From Streptomyces filamentosus (GTDB lineage: Bacteria; Actinomycetota; Actinomycetes; Streptomycetales; Streptomycetaceae), in contig NZ_BNBE01000001.1 of the NCBI RefSeq assembly GCF_014654895.1, positions 1,984,001 through 2,048,000 on the forward strand: DNA of 64,000 bases, given 5' to 3'. Shown here in pieces: positions 1-15,187 of the stretch (the stretch's first letter is position 1; the number at the start of each line of letters is the position of its first letter). Position numbers and translations under genes: made by a program. Below the pieces are notes generated by a model. That model did not search any database. It saw nothing but the letters and a program-made list of their open reading frames with translations, and was not told the origin of the DNA.

Positions 1-3300
<3,300 letters not shown>

Positions 3301-3359
3301 TATGCGTCAATCCCTCTCAGGGTTGTAAGGCTGTGGGGTCTGATACGGGGGTCCTGGGG

Positions 3360-3391
3360 CCGGCGGGCCTTGATCGCTCAAGGCCCGCCGG
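3360..3391 (-). terminator. rpoB-rpoC intergenic hairpin with GNRA loop
   Basis: Perfect 14-bp inverted repeat (3360-3373 with 3378-3391). On the minus (mRNA) strand it is closed by a GCGA tetraloop, a GNRA type. No T-tract follows, and rpoC must be expressed, so it is more likely a processing, stability or partial attenuation element than a full terminator. Confidence 0.6.
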
Positions 3392-3398
3392 ACTCCCG

Positions 3399-6881
<3,483 letters not shown>

Positions 6882-7062
6882 GAGGGGGTCCTTCCGAGGG
6901 CTCGGACTCACTACGCGCGTACCGGTCCCCAGCAACGCTTCACGGCAGACGTTTCCTGAAGTGGCCAAAAGACCAGGTCAGATAGGGTCGGTCCACGAAG
7001 CTGATGCGAAGGTATGCCCCTGGTGACGGGCAGGGGGCAGCTAACAGGCAGCGCAAAGGGAC

Positions 7063-7091
7063 AGTGTAGCCACTTGGCCCACTGATGTCCA
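7063..7091 (-). promoter_or_regulatory. putative rpoB promoter
   Basis: On the minus strand TGGACA (7086-7091) and TACACT (7063-7068) are separated by exactly 17 bases, a good match to the vegetative (HrdB-type) consensus. Transcription would begin near 7056. Confidence 0.6.
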
Positions 7092-7337
7092 GGGCGACTT
7101 CTTCGCGACCCTCGTTGCTCTCAACTCCGCGGTACTCGCGCCGTGCGGCGCACCTCGATACTGCCCGTTCGGCCATCGATCCATGCCTCGGAAACGGATC
7201 GATATGACGGCCGTCCTGAGAATTGCGCGCGGCGTGCCGTTCGTCAAGGCCCCCGCCTGCGAGCGGCGCACGGCGAAGATCACCATACTCCGCTTCCGGA
7301 GGCCGGGGGGACCGCCGCCACGCGGGTCCCGAGCACG

Positions 7338-7375
7338 CCGAAAGGCGACCACCCAGATGGATGATCGCCTTTCGG
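7338..7375 (-). terminator. hairpin after rplL
   Basis: 11-bp perfect stem (7338-7348 with 7365-7375) with a 16-base loop, starting about 50 bases downstream of the rplL stop. There is no T-run, as is common for Streptomyces hairpin terminators; partial read-through into rpoB is possible. Confidence 0.5.
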
Positions 7376-7426
7376 TGCCTCCGCGTTACACGGGGGCGAG
7401 AGTCAGCTCAGCGAGCCGAAACGGCC

Positions 7427-7813
7427 TTACTTGACCGTGACGGAGGCGCCGGCGGCCTTGAGGGACTCGGCAGCCTTCTCGGCGGCCTCCTTCGCGACCT
7501 TCTCGAGGACCGGCTTCGGGGTGCCGTCGACGAGGTCCTTGGCCTCCTTGAGGCCCAGGGAGGTGAGCTCGCGCACGACCTTGATGACCTGGATCTTCTT
7601 GTCGCCGGCACCCTCGAGGATGACGTCGAACTCGTCCTGCTCCTCGGCGGCACCGGCAGCGTCGCCACCACCGGCGGCGGGGGCGGCAACGGCGACGGCC
7701 GCGGCGGCGGTGACGTCGAACTTCTCCTCGAAGGCCTTCACGAACTCGGAGAGCTCGATGAGGGTCATCTCCTCGAACTGGGCGAGGAGGTCGTCCTGAG
7801 AGAGCTTCGCCAT
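7427..7813 (-). CDS. rplL: 50S ribosomal protein L7/L12
   Basis: Stalk protein of the large ribosomal subunit that recruits translation GTPases; 128 residues. It starts [16 protein letters not shown] at 7813, preceded by GGAAGGA; an in-frame ATG six codons earlier would place this ribosome site inside the gene. The order is the usual one: N-terminal dimerisation helices, an Ala/Gly-rich hinge (about 35-60), then the C-terminal factor-binding domain with [17 protein letters not shown]. It lies 111 bases downstream of rplJ in the same operon. Confidence 0.97.
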   Translation of the reverse strand: MAKLSQDDLLAQFEEMTLIELSEFVKAFEEKFDVTAAAAVAVAAPAAGGGDAAGAAEEQDEFDVILEGAGDKKIQVIKVVRELTSLGLKEAKDLVDGTPKPVLEKVAKEAAEKAAESLKAAGASVTVK

Positions 7814-7924
7814 GATGGGCGATCCTTCCACTAATTCGGCAGGTGCCGATGTGTCTGTAGAGGCGGGCGTAACGGCCCGCTACGACCCGCGCGCTAGGCG
7901 GCGCGGATCAATGCGCGAGCCGAA

Positions 7925-8455
7925 TTACTCGGCACCGCCCTGCTCGGCCTGCTTGGCACGGAGCGCGTCCACGGTGCGGACGAGCTTCGACGGCAGAGCC
8001 TGGAAGAGCTGAGCAGCCTGAGACTGCTTGCCCTTGAAGGCGCCGGCCAGCTTGCTGAGCAGAACCTCGCGGGACTCGAGGTCCGCAAGCTTCTTGATGT
8101 CGTCGGCGGAGAGAGCCTTACCGTCAAGGACACCGGCCTTGATGATGAGGTTCGGGTTCTCCTTGGCGAAGTCACGCAGGGCCTTCGCCGACTCCACCGG
8201 GTCACCGGTGACGAAGGCGACCGCGGTCGGACCAGCGAAGTGCTCGTCCAGTGCGGTGATCCCGGCCTCGTTGGCCGCAATCTTGGTCAGCGTGTTCTTC
8301 ACCACGGCGTACTGGGCGTTCTCACCGAGCGAGCGGCGCAGCGTCTTGAGCTGCGCGACGGTGAGACCCCGGTACTCGGTCAGCACGGCGGCGTTGGAGC
8401 TCTGGAACGCGTCCTTGAGCTCGGCCACCGATGCAGCCTTGTTGGGCGTCGGCAT
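7925..8455 (-). CDS. rplJ: 50S ribosomal protein L10
   Basis: Base of the ribosomal stalk; it binds L7/L12 dimers and 23S rRNA. 176 residues from [14 protein letters not shown] at 8455, where GGAAGGAGG provides a strong ribosome site. The [18 protein letters not shown] segment is typical of L10. The L10-(L12)n complex is known to repress its own mRNA in bacteria by binding a leader, and a fitting leader plus attenuator lie directly upstream. Confidence 0.97.
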   Translation of the reverse strand: MPTPNKAASVAELKDAFQSSNAAVLTEYRGLTVAQLKTLRRSLGENAQYAVVKNTLTKIAANEAGITALDEHFAGPTAVAFVTGDPVESAKALRDFAKENPNLIIKAGVLDGKALSADDIKKLADLESREVLLSKLAGAFKGKQSQAAQLFQALPSKLVRTVDALRAKQAEQGGAE

Positions 8456-8500
8456 AGTGCGTTCGCCTCCTTCCGGGTGATGAGGACCGCTCAGAAGGGG

Positions 8501-8540
8501 CTGAACAAACAAAACGCCCCGGCGCAGGCGCACGGGGCGT
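8501..8540 (-). terminator. rplJ leader attenuator/terminator
   Basis: On the minus strand an ACGCCCCG/CGGGGCGT stem (8514-8521 with 8533-8540) is followed directly by TTTTGTTTGTT. This is a canonical intrinsic terminator, yet it sits about 45 bases upstream of the rplJ start, so it is placed to act as an attenuator. Confidence 0.75.
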
Positions 8541-8665
8541 AGCTCGACCGGGCGAGAACGTCCGGGAACTTTCCACAGTCACCTGCGCGGGTCGTCCGTC
8601 GTCAACGGATCCTTCGGCCACCGCACCCGGTAAGGGCACAGCAACGACCAGCGGTCTTTGGCTTC
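8541..8665 (-). ncRNA. L10-type ribosomal protein leader
   Basis: Untranslated leader of rplJL lying between a promoter-like element and the attenuator. Position, length and paired segments (for example the part containing CCGAAGGATCC) fit the L10 leader element, in which L10-L12 binding controls expression. The assignment rests on position and partial resemblance; a covariance-model search for the L10 leader would decide it. Confidence 0.55.
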
Positions 8666-8671
8666 TGTGGA

Positions 8672-8701
8672 AGAGTACGTGATGGCCTGGGCCAGGGGCA
8701 A
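8672..8701 (-). promoter_or_regulatory. putative rplJL promoter
   Basis: Minus strand TTGCCC (8696-8701), 18-base spacer, TACTCT (8672-8677). It lies at the end of the lipoprotein gene and would start transcription near 8665, just upstream of the leader. Confidence 0.4.
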
Positions 8702-8702
8702 A

Positions 8703-9614
8703 TCAGCCTTCGGCGCCCGCTTCGGACAGGCCCTTCATCATCTCCATGAAGTCCACGGTCTCCCCGGCCGGCGGGGCCTGGACGGCGGCCTTGGAGCCGT
8801 AGTCCGAGTAGAAGGCGGTCAGCTTCATCGCGCCCTGGGGCATCTTCATGTCGACGATCATCTTGGCCGGGAAGCCGTTCCCGTCGACCCAGACCTCGGT
8901 GTCGTAGCCCTTCACGCCGGTCTTCTCGATGCTCGCGGTGAAGGCCTTGCGCTGCTCCGCCGTCATGCCGGGGAACGACTTCTCGTTCTTGAGCACCTCG
9001 TCCATGGAGACGGAGCCCTTGTAGTGCTCGGTGTCGACGCCCTCGACCTTCTCCGGGCCGACGTGCTTGATGCCCGGGGACTCCAGGAGGATCGCGAGCT
9101 GCTGCGCGGGGTCCTGGTTGGTGCCGCTCATGCCCTGGGTCAGCTGCTGGAGGGAGGCGTCGCCGGACTCCTCCGCGAGCCCCGCCAGGTCCATCTTCAT
9201 CCAGCGCTTGCCGTCCATCTGCGCGGCCTGCTTGGCGCCCATGTCCATGTACATGACCTGGTCCAGCATGACCATGCGCATCTCCGAGGGCCCGCCGGCG
9301 GCCTCCGCCGCGGCGAAGGCGCCGCCGGACATGGTGACGTCCATGACGGTCGGGTCCCAGCCCTGCACGCCCGTCATGGTGGTGGTCCCGGCGCCGATGC
9401 CGGCGCCCGCGCCCTCCACCTCCATCGTCATCCTGAACTTCGCGGACTTCGCGGCGGAGGTCTTCTCGTAGGCCGCCGTGAGGGCCTGGGTGACGTCCCC
9501 GACGCCGTCGGCGGCCTTGCCGCCCGCCGCCTTGTCACCGCAGCCGGAGAGGCCCGCGGCGAGGGCCACGGCGGTGAGCGCGACGCCCGCGCGCTTACGG
9601 GTCGACTTGTTCAT
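8703..9614 (-). CDS. LppX/LolA-like lipoprotein
   Basis: 303-residue secreted lipoprotein. It has a basic N-terminus (NKSTRKR), a hydrophobic stretch and a lipobox LSGC with the lipidated cysteine at about position 25. The remainder alternates short strands with MKMPQGAMKLTAFYSDYG-type segments, resembling the LppX/LprG/LolA-like fold that binds lipids, but there is no catalytic motif. It lies between the rplA terminator and the rplJ leader, a position where Streptomyces genomes carry one or two such lipoproteins. The function and the link to ribosomal genes are unknown; likely an independent unit that happens to read in the same direction. Confidence 0.75.
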   Translation of the reverse strand: MNKSTRKRAGVALTAVALAAGLSGCGDKAAGGKAADGVGDVTQALTAAYEKTSAAKSAKFRMTMEVEGAGAGIGAGTTTMTGVQGWDPTVMDVTMSGGAFAAAEAAGGPSEMRMVMLDQVMYMDMGAKQAAQMDGKRWMKMDLAGLAEESGDASLQQLTQGMSGTNQDPAQQLAILLESPGIKHVGPEKVEGVDTEHYKGSVSMDEVLKNEKSFPGMTAEQRKAFTASIEKTGVKGYDTEVWVDGNGFPAKMIVDMKMPQGAMKLTAFYSDYGSKAAVQAPPAGETVDFMEMMKGLSEAGAEG

Positions 9615-9690
9615 AGGTGTTCCCCACCCTCTGCTCTTCGTCTTTGCGATCCCTTGAACCGTATCGGACGGCCACGACAGCGAGGACGCG

Positions 9691-9736
9691 AAAAAAGCCG
9701 CCCCCCGTTCCTCCGGAGAGGAACGGGGGGCGGCTT
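9691..9736 (-). terminator. terminator of the rplKA operon
   Basis: 19-bp perfect stem (9695-9713 with 9718-9736), 4-base loop, followed on the minus strand by six T residues. A textbook intrinsic terminator about 30 bases past rplA. Confidence 0.9.
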
Positions 9737-9766
9737 CGGGACTGACTGCTACCGAGCCGGAAGGGC

Positions 9767-10495
9767 TCAGACCGCGGCCGGGTCCTCCTCGACGAGGAGG
9801 TTGCGGGTGCGGTTGCCGTCAACCGGGATGCCGGGGCCCATCGTGGTGCTGATGGCGGCCTTCTTGATGTAGCGGCCCTTGGCGGCGGACGGCTTCAGAC
9901 GGAGGATCTCCTCCAGGGCCGCGCCGTAGTTCTCCACCAGCTGCGCGTCCTCGAACGAGGTCTTGCCGATGATGAAGTGCAGGTTCGAGTGCTTGTCGAC
10001 GCGGAACTCGATCTTGCCGCCCTTGATGTCGTTGACAGCCTTGGCGACATCGGGGGTGACGGTGCCGGTCTTCGGGTTCGGCATGAGACCACGCGGACCG
10101 AGCACGCGGCCGAGGCGGCCGACCTTGCCCATGAGGTCCGGGGTGGCCACGACGGCGTCGAACTCGTTCAGGCGCTGGCCCTTGGCGATCTCGTCGATCA
10201 GCTCGTCGGAACCGACGATGTCGGCGCCCGCGGCGACCGCGGCCTCGGCACGCTCACCGGTCGCGAAGACCAGGACCCGGGCGGTCTTGCCGGTGCCGTG
10301 CGGGAGGTTCACGGTGCCACGGACCATCTGGTCGGCCTTGCGCGGGTCGACACCCAGGCGGAAGGCGACCTCGACGGTGCCGTCGAACTTCGTGGTGGAG
10401 GTCTCCTTGGCGAGACGGACGGCCTCGAGGGGAGCGTAGAGCTTCTCCCGGTCGATCTTGGCGTCCGCAGCGCGGAGGGACTTGCTGCGCTTCAC
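9767..10495 (-). CDS. rplA: 50S ribosomal protein L1
   Basis: L1 forms the mobile L1 stalk at the E site and in many bacteria represses its own operon by binding the rplK leader. 242 residues. I chose the GTG at 10495 ([14 protein letters not shown] follows), because AGGAG lies six bases upstream and the length then fits the family; an ATG at 10522 would add nine residues and absorb that site. Landmarks are the [20 protein letters not shown] and [15 protein letters not shown] motifs. It follows rplK by about 110 bases and ends at a strong terminator. Confidence 0.96.
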   Translation of the reverse strand: MKRSKSLRAADAKIDREKLYAPLEAVRLAKETSTTKFDGTVEVAFRLGVDPRKADQMVRGTVNLPHGTGKTARVLVFATGERAEAAVAAGADIVGSDELIDEIAKGQRLNEFDAVVATPDLMGKVGRLGRVLGPRGLMPNPKTGTVTPDVAKAVNDIKGGKIEFRVDKHSNLHFIIGKTSFEDAQLVENYGAALEEILRLKPSAAKGRYIKKAAISTTMGPGIPVDGNRTRNLLVEEDPAAV

Positions 10496-10604
10496 TTCTG
10501 CTCCTGGTTGCGTTTTCACCATGCGGCTGTCGCCGCGTGGCGGGTGTGGAGTCGTGGTGCGGACCAGCGCTTGGCCCTACCACTGAGGTCACGAGGGGGG
10601 GTGA

Positions 10605-11039
10605 TCAGCCCTCGACCGTGATGCCCATGGAACGGGCGGTGCCGGCGATGATCTTCGACGCGGCGTCCAGGTCGTTCGCGTTGAGGTCGGGCATCTTGGT
10701 GGTGGCGATCTCGCGGACCTGCGCCTCGGTGATCTTGGCGACCTTGGTCTTGTGCGGCTCGCCGGAGCCCTTCTCCACGCCCGCGGCCTTGAGGATCATC
10801 TTGGCGGCCGGCGGGGTCTTGGTGATGAAGGTGAAGGAACGGTCTTCGTAGACCGTGATCTCCACCGGGATCACCCAGCCACGCTGCGACTCGGTCGCGG
10901 CGTTGTAGGCCTTGCAGAACTCCATGATGTTGACGCCGTGCTGGCCGAGCGCGGGGCCGACCGGCGGGGCCGGGTTGGCCGCACCGGCGTTGATCTGGAG
11001 CTTGATGAGCCCCGTGACCTTCTTCTTCTTGGGAGGCAT
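10605..11039 (-). CDS. rplK: 50S ribosomal protein L11
   Basis: L11 of the GTPase-associated centre, also the thiopeptide (thiostrepton) binding partner and, in Streptomyces, the relC locus needed for ppGpp synthesis on the ribosome. 144 residues, full length. The N-terminal proline-rich [19 protein letters not shown] segment that contacts rRNA is intact, as is the C-terminal RNA-binding domain ending MGITVEG. It begins with [10 protein letters not shown] at 11039 after a GGAGAGAGC ribosome site. The leader contains a 9-bp hairpin at 11076-11097. Confidence 0.98.
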
Positions 11040-11075
11040 TGCTCTCTCCGGGTCCTAGTGAGAGTTTTCAGCCGA

Positions 11076-11097
11076 TCCATCCGGTCATCCGGATGGA
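11076..11097 (-). promoter_or_regulatory. rplK leader hairpin
   Basis: Perfect 9-bp inverted repeat with a four-base loop in the 5' untranslated region of rplK; the minus strand loop region reads CGGATGACCGG. It may be a translational control site for L1, as in other bacteria, but that is inference. Confidence 0.4.
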
Positions 11098-11133
11098 GGC
11101 ATACCGCACAACGATAACGGGTATGGTCGTGCG

Positions 11134-11186
11134 TCCAAAAACCGAGCAGGTCAGAGGGGCTGTGACAGCCCCTCTGACCTGTTCGG
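11134..11186 (-). terminator. terminator after nusG
   Basis: 22-position stem (about 11142-11186, one G-T pair) followed on the minus strand by TTTTT. It separates secE-nusG from rplKA. Confidence 0.9.
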
Positions 11187-11224
11187 AAACTCGGTGACGA
11201 TCTAGCGAACGACCGGGGAGTCGG

Positions 11225-12100
11225 TCAGTTCTTCTGGATCTGGTCGAAGCTGAGCTCGACCGGGGTCTCGCGGCCGAAGATCTCGACGAGGCCCTTGACC
11301 TTCTTCGAGTCCGGGTTGATCTCGTTGATCGTGGCCTGGAGGGTGGCGAAGGGGCCGTCGGTGACGGTGACCGAGTCGCCGACCTCGAAGTCGAGGACCT
11401 GGACCTCCAGCTTGCGGGCCGGAGCCGGCTTGCCCTCGGCCTCGGCGGCCTCGCGGGCAGCCTTCTCCTCGGCCTCGGGGGCGAGCATCTTGACGATCTC
11501 GTCCAGGGTCAGCGGGTACGGGTCGTAGGCGTTGCCCACGAAGCCGGTGACGCCGGGGGTGTTGCGGACGACGCCCCAGGACTCGTTCGTCAGGTCCATG
11601 CGGACGAGGACGTAGCCGGGGAGCTTGTTCTGCTTGACGTTCTTCCGCTCGCCGCCCTTGATCTGGACGATCTCTTCCTCGGGCACCTCGGCCTGGTAGA
11701 TGAAGTCCTCGACGTTGAGCGAGACGGCGCGCTGCTCCAGGTTGGCCTTCACGCGCTTCTCGTAGCCCGCGTAGGTGTGGATGACGTACCACTCGCCGGG
11801 CAGGGTGCGCAGTTCCTCGCGGAGGGCGGCGACGGGGTCGACCGGGGCGGCCGGCTCGGCCTCCTCCTCGGTCTCCTCGGCCTCGGCGTCGGTCTCCTCG
11901 GCCTCGTCCTCACCGGCCTCGACGTCCTCGTCGTCCGAGAGCTCGGACTCGTCGTCCTCGTCCTCGACGACGGCGTCCTCGTCCGCCGCGGCGTCCGCAG
12001 CCTCCGCCTGGTCCTCGTCCTCGTCGGCGGCCTCGACGATGTCCAGCTCGTCCTCGACGGACTCGGACTCGAAGGCGTCGTTCAGGTTCGCGTCAGACAC
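11225..12100 (-). CDS. nusG: transcription termination/antitermination factor NusG
   Basis: Binds the RNA polymerase clamp and links it to Rho or the ribosome. 291 residues, much longer than the ~180 of E. coli. Residues 1 to about 90 are a very acidic, low-complexity extension (runs of D/E with [16 protein letters not shown]), known in Streptomyces. The NGN domain follows ([20 protein letters not shown], then [11 protein letters not shown]), and the C-terminal KOW domain begins near [15 protein letters not shown]. It starts at 12100 and lies 44 bases downstream of secE in the same operon. The acidic arm could contact basic proteins, but nothing here shows its partner. Confidence 0.97.
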   Translation of the reverse strand: MSDANLNDAFESESVEDELDIVEAADEDEDQAEAADAAADEDAVVEDEDDESELSDDEDVEAGEDEAEETDAEAEETEEEAEPAAPVDPVAALREELRTLPGEWYVIHTYAGYEKRVKANLEQRAVSLNVEDFIYQAEVPEEEIVQIKGGERKNVKQNKLPGYVLVRMDLTNESWGVVRNTPGVTGFVGNAYDPYPLTLDEIVKMLAPEAEEKAAREAAEAEGKPAPARKLEVQVLDFEVGDSVTVTDGPFATLQATINEINPDSKKVKGLVEIFGRETPVELSFDQIQKN

Positions 12101-12144
12101 GGTGGCTGCTTCTTCCTGCGATACAGATGGGGTGGAACAAAAAG

Positions 12145-12432
12145 TCAGCCGAAGACGTACTTGACTGCTTCCTGGAAGCCATAGTCAATCACGGTGACCA
12201 GGCCGATCATCACGACCACGAAGACGATCACGACAGTGGTGTACGAGGTGAGCTGGCTGCGCGTGGGCCAGACGACCTTGCGGAGCTCCGCGATGATCTG
12301 CCGGTAGAAGAGGGCGAGACGGCCCAGGGGGCCCTTCTTCCCGCGCTTGCCGCCCTTGCGGCCCTTCTTCTTCGACTCGGTCGAAGCGTCTTCGGCATCA
12401 GGCATGTCGATGGAGCCAACGGCGTCCGTCAC
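12145..12432 (-). CDS. secE: preprotein translocase subunit SecE
   Basis: Small essential membrane subunit of the SecYEG channel. 95 residues: an acidic/basic cytoplasmic N-terminus with the Lys/Arg-rich stretch [14 protein letters not shown], the conserved amphipathic motif [13 protein letters not shown], then a single transmembrane helix ([17 protein letters not shown]). Gene order tRNA-Trp, secE, nusG is conserved in Gram-positive bacteria. It starts at 12432. Confidence 0.97.
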   Translation of the reverse strand: MTDAVGSIDMPDAEDASTESKKKGRKGGKRGKKGPLGRLALFYRQIIAELRKVVWPTRSQLTSYTTVVIVFVVVMIGLVTVIDYGFQEAVKYVFG

Positions 12433-12536
12433 GATCTCTCACCTGATTCCGGGTCGTGGCCGTGCCGCGCCCGGGTGGAGCCGCACGACAATGCAATGAA
12501 GACGTACATGCGCACACAACCTGGCGGTGTGTGTAG

Positions 12537-12609
12537 CAGGGCCGGAGGGACTTGAACCCCCAACCGCCGGTTTTGGAGACCGGTGCTCTACCAATTGAGC
12601 TACGACCCT
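12537..12609 (-). tRNA. tRNA-Trp (CCA anticodon)
   Basis: 73-base cloverleaf on the minus strand. The acceptor stem AGGGTCG pairs with CGGCCCT (one G-T), the D arm is GTAGCTCAATTGGTAGAGC, the anticodon loop CTCCAAA holds CCA, the T loop is GGTTCAAGTCC and the discriminator is G. The 3' CCA is not encoded. It lies upstream of secE as in other actinobacteria. Confidence 0.95.
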
Positions 12610-12668
12610 TCGTGGCGTCCCCAACCTACCTCATCGGTGATGCGGTCGGTGCGGGCCAACGAGGAGTG

Positions 12669-12674
12669 AGTGTA
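12669..12674 (-). promoter_or_regulatory. -10 element for tRNA-Trp/secE
   Basis: Minus strand TACACT about 60 bases upstream of the tRNA; a TTCGAC lies 19 bases further upstream as a weak -35. Tentative. Confidence 0.35.
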
Positions 12675-12811
12675 CGTGACCTTGGGGCCTCCCGTCGAAC
12701 ACGAACCGTGCCGACCTGCCCGCGGACCGCTCCGCGACCGGTATCGACCGCTCCTGTCCGCTCCCTGAAACCTGTGTGCCGAGCCGGGAAACGGTCTGGG
12801 ACGATGGCCGC

Positions 12812-14038
12812 ATGAGCGCTGCCACCCCTCCCACCGAGCGTCGGGTCTCCGCCCGGATCGGTGCGATCTCCGAGTCCGCCACCCTCGCCGTCGACGCCAA
12901 GGCCAAGGCCCTCAAGGCCGCCGGCCGCCCGGTGATCGGTTTCGGTGCGGGAGAGCCCGACTTCCCGACCCCGGACTACATCGTCGACGCGGCCGTCGAG
13001 GCCTGCAAGAACCCCAAGTTCCACCGCTACACCCCGGCCGGCGGCCTGCCCGAGCTGAAGGCCGCGATCGCCGCCAAGACGCTCCGCGACTCCGGCTACG
13101 AGGTCGACGCCTCCCAGGTCCTGGTGACCAACGGCGGCAAGCAGGCGATCTACGAGGCGTTCGCCGCGATCCTCGACCCGGGCGACGAGGTCATCGTCCC
13201 GGCTCCGTACTGGACCACCTACCCGGAGTCGATCCGCCTCGCCGGCGGCGTCCCGGTGGAGGTCGTGGCGGACGAGACCACCGGCTACCGGGTCTCCGTG
13301 GAGCAGCTGGAGGCGGCCCGCACCGAGCGGACCAAGGTCGTCCTCTTCGTCTCCCCCTCGAACCCGACCGGCGCCGTCTACAGCGAGGCCGACGCCGAGG
13401 CGATCGGCCGCTGGGCCGTCGAGCACGGCCTGTGGGTCCTCACGGACGAGATCTACGAGCACCTGGTCTACGGCGACGCGAAGTTCACCTCGCTGCCGGC
13501 GATCGTGCCCGAGCTGCGCGACAAGTGCATCGTCGTGAACGGCGTCGCGAAGACGTACGCGATGACCGGCTGGCGCGTCGGGTGGATCGTGGGCCCGAAG
13601 GACGTGGTGAAGGCCGCGACGAACCTCCAGTCGCACGCCACCTCGAACGTCTCCAACGTGGCGCAGGTCGCCGCGCTGGCCGCCGTCTCCGGGAACCTGG
13701 ACGCGGTCGCCGAGATGCGCACCGCCTTCGACCGCCGCCGCCAGACGATCGTGCGGATGCTCAACGAGATCGAGGGCGTCTACTGCCCGACCCCCGAGGG
13801 CGCGTTCTACGCGTACCCGTCGGTGAAGGGGCTGCTCGGCAAGGAGATCCGCGGCAAGCGCCCGCAGAGCTCCGTCGAGCTGGCCGCGCTGATCCTGGAC
13901 GAGGCCGAGGTCGCGGTCGTCCCGGGCGAGGCCTTCGGCACGCCGGGCTACCTGCGCCTGTCGTACGCGCTGGGCGACGAGGACCTGGTGGAGGGCGTGT
14001 CCCGGATCCAGAAGCTGCTGGCCGAGGCCCGCGACTGA
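12812..14038 (+). CDS. aspC: PLP-dependent aspartate/aromatic aminotransferase
   Basis: Class I aminotransferase that moves amino groups between aspartate (or related amino acids) and 2-oxo acids, in the cytosol. 408 residues from [17 protein letters not shown] at 12812. Signature elements are [10 protein letters not shown] near the N-terminus, SNPTGAVY, the aspartate of [11 protein letters not shown], the PLP lysine in [16 protein letters not shown], and the carboxylate-binding arginine in YLRLSYALG. It is divergent from tRNA-Trp/secE, and no ribosome site is evident. A GACGAT hexamer ends six bases before the ATG, which could mean a leaderless transcript. A 22-bp hairpin follows. Confidence 0.93.
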   Translation: MSAATPPTERRVSARIGAISESATLAVDAKAKALKAAGRPVIGFGAGEPDFPTPDYIVDAAVEACKNPKFHRYTPAGGLPELKAAIAAKTLRDSGYEVDASQVLVTNGGKQAIYEAFAAILDPGDEVIVPAPYWTTYPESIRLAGGVPVEVVADETTGYRVSVEQLEAARTERTKVVLFVSPSNPTGAVYSEADAEAIGRWAVEHGLWVLTDEIYEHLVYGDAKFTSLPAIVPELRDKCIVVNGVAKTYAMTGWRVGWIVGPKDVVKAATNLQSHATSNVSNVAQVAALAAVSGNLDAVAEMRTAFDRRRQTIVRMLNEIEGVYCPTPEGAFYAYPSVKGLLGKEIRGKRPQSSVELAALILDEAEVAVVPGEAFGTPGYLRLSYALGDEDLVEGVSRIQKLLAEARD

Positions 14039-14056
14039 TCCCTCCGCGTCCCTTCG

Positions 14057-14102
14057 CGCAAGAACGGGCCCCGGTTCCGAGGAACCGGGGCCCGTTCTTG
14101 CG
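14057..14102 (+). terminator. terminator after aspC
   Basis: 22-bp perfect inverted repeat (14057-14078 with 14081-14102) starting 19 bases past the aspC stop; no T-run, typical for Streptomyces. Confidence 0.8.
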
Positions 14103-14167
14103 TTCGGGCGGGTATCGATCGGGGAATCGCCGTGCATACCGCCATTCGGGTAAGGCAGGATCGGGCG

Positions 14168-15187
14168 ATGGAGCACCCCCGCGATCTCACCCTGTTGCCC
14201 AAGGCCCATCTGCACCTGCACTTCACCGGTTCGATGCGGCCCTCGACCCTCCTCGAACTGGCCGACAAGTACGGGGTGCACCTGCCGGACGCGCTGAAGG
14301 GCGGGACGCCTCCGCAGCTGCGGGCGACCGACGAGCGCGGCTGGTTCCGCTTCCAGCGGCTGTACGACATCGCCCGCTCCTGCCTGCGCGCCCCGGAGGA
14401 CATCCGGCGGCTGGTGCGGGAGGCGGCGCAGGAGGACGTGCGGGACGGTTCCGGGTGGCTGGAGATCCAGGTCGACCCCACCTCGTACGCGCCGCACCTG
14501 GGCGGTCTGATCCCGGCCCTGGAGATCATCCTGGACGCGGTGGACGCGGCCTCCCGGGAGACCGGGCTCGGGATGCGCGTCCTGGTCGCGGCGAACCGCA
14601 TGAAGCACCCGCTGGAGGCCCGCACGCTGGCCCGGCTCGCCGTGCGGTACGCGGAGCGGGGCGTGGTGGGCTTCGGGCTCTCCAACGACGAGCGCCGGGG
14701 CATGGCCCGCGACTTCGACCGGGCCTTCGCGATCGCCCGCGAGGGCGGTCTCCTGGCGGCCCCGCACGGCGGCGAGCTGACCGGCCCCTCCTCGGTCCGG
14801 GACTGCCTGGACGACCTGCGGGCGGCCCGCGTGGGGCACGGCGTGCGGGCGGCGGAGGACGAGCGGCTGCTGCGGAAGCTCGCCGAGCGGGGCGTGATCT
14901 GCGAGGTGTGCCCCGCGTCGAACGTGGCCCTGGGCGTCTACGAGAAGCACGAGGACGTCCCCCTGCGCACCCTGTTCGAGGCGGGCGTCCCGATGGCCCT
15001 GGGCGCCGACGACCCCCTCCTCTTCGGCTCCCGCCTCGCCGCCCAGTACGAGATCGCCCGCCGCCACCACGGCTTCACGGACGCGGAACTGGCGGAGCTG
15101 GCCCGGCAGTCGGTCAGGGGCTCCGCGGCCCCGGAGGGCGTACGGGCGAAGCTGCTGTCCGGGATCGACGACTGGCTGGCTAGCTGA
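14168..15187 (+). CDS. adenosine deaminase family protein
   Basis: Metal-dependent purine deaminase, probably converting adenosine or a related nucleoside to the inosine form. 339 residues from MEHPRDLTLLPKAHLHLHF at 14168 (GGCAGGA upstream). The zinc ligands are visible: HLHLH near the N-terminus, HGGE (proton-shuttle glutamate) in LLAAPHGGELTG, the histidine of RVGHGVRA, and ADDP near the C-terminus. The first motif reads FTGSMRP where classical adenosine deaminases have LDGA, and ADDP replaces TDDP, so this belongs to an actinobacterial subgroup whose exact substrate is unsure. Its end overlaps the convergent TetR gene by eight bases. Confidence 0.85.
   Translation: MEHPRDLTLLPKAHLHLHFTGSMRPSTLLELADKYGVHLPDALKGGTPPQLRATDERGWFRFQRLYDIARSCLRAPEDIRRLVREAAQEDVRDGSGWLEIQVDPTSYAPHLGGLIPALEIILDAVDAASRETGLGMRVLVAANRMKHPLEARTLARLAVRYAERGVVGFGLSNDERRGMARDFDRAFAIAREGGLLAAPHGGELTGPSSVRDCLDDLRAARVGHGVRAAEDERLLRKLAERGVICEVCPASNVALGVYEKHEDVPLRTLFEAGVPMALGADDPLLFGSRLAAQYEIARRHHGFTDAELAELARQSVRGSAAPEGVRAKLLSGIDDWLAS

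Larger units (their letters stand above)
6882..7426 (-). other. rplL-rpoB intergenic region and rpoB leader
   Basis: 545 bases without a convincing gene. It contains a hairpin just after rplL (7338-7375), a promoter-like pair at 7063-7091, and then an untranslated leader of about 175 bases before the TTG of rpoB. ORFs crossing it lack ribosome sites and family resemblance. Confidence 0.6.

Noticed and set aside
15180..15187. Possible gene fusion between deaminase and TetR ends
   Set aside because: They are on opposite strands and merely overlap by eight bases.
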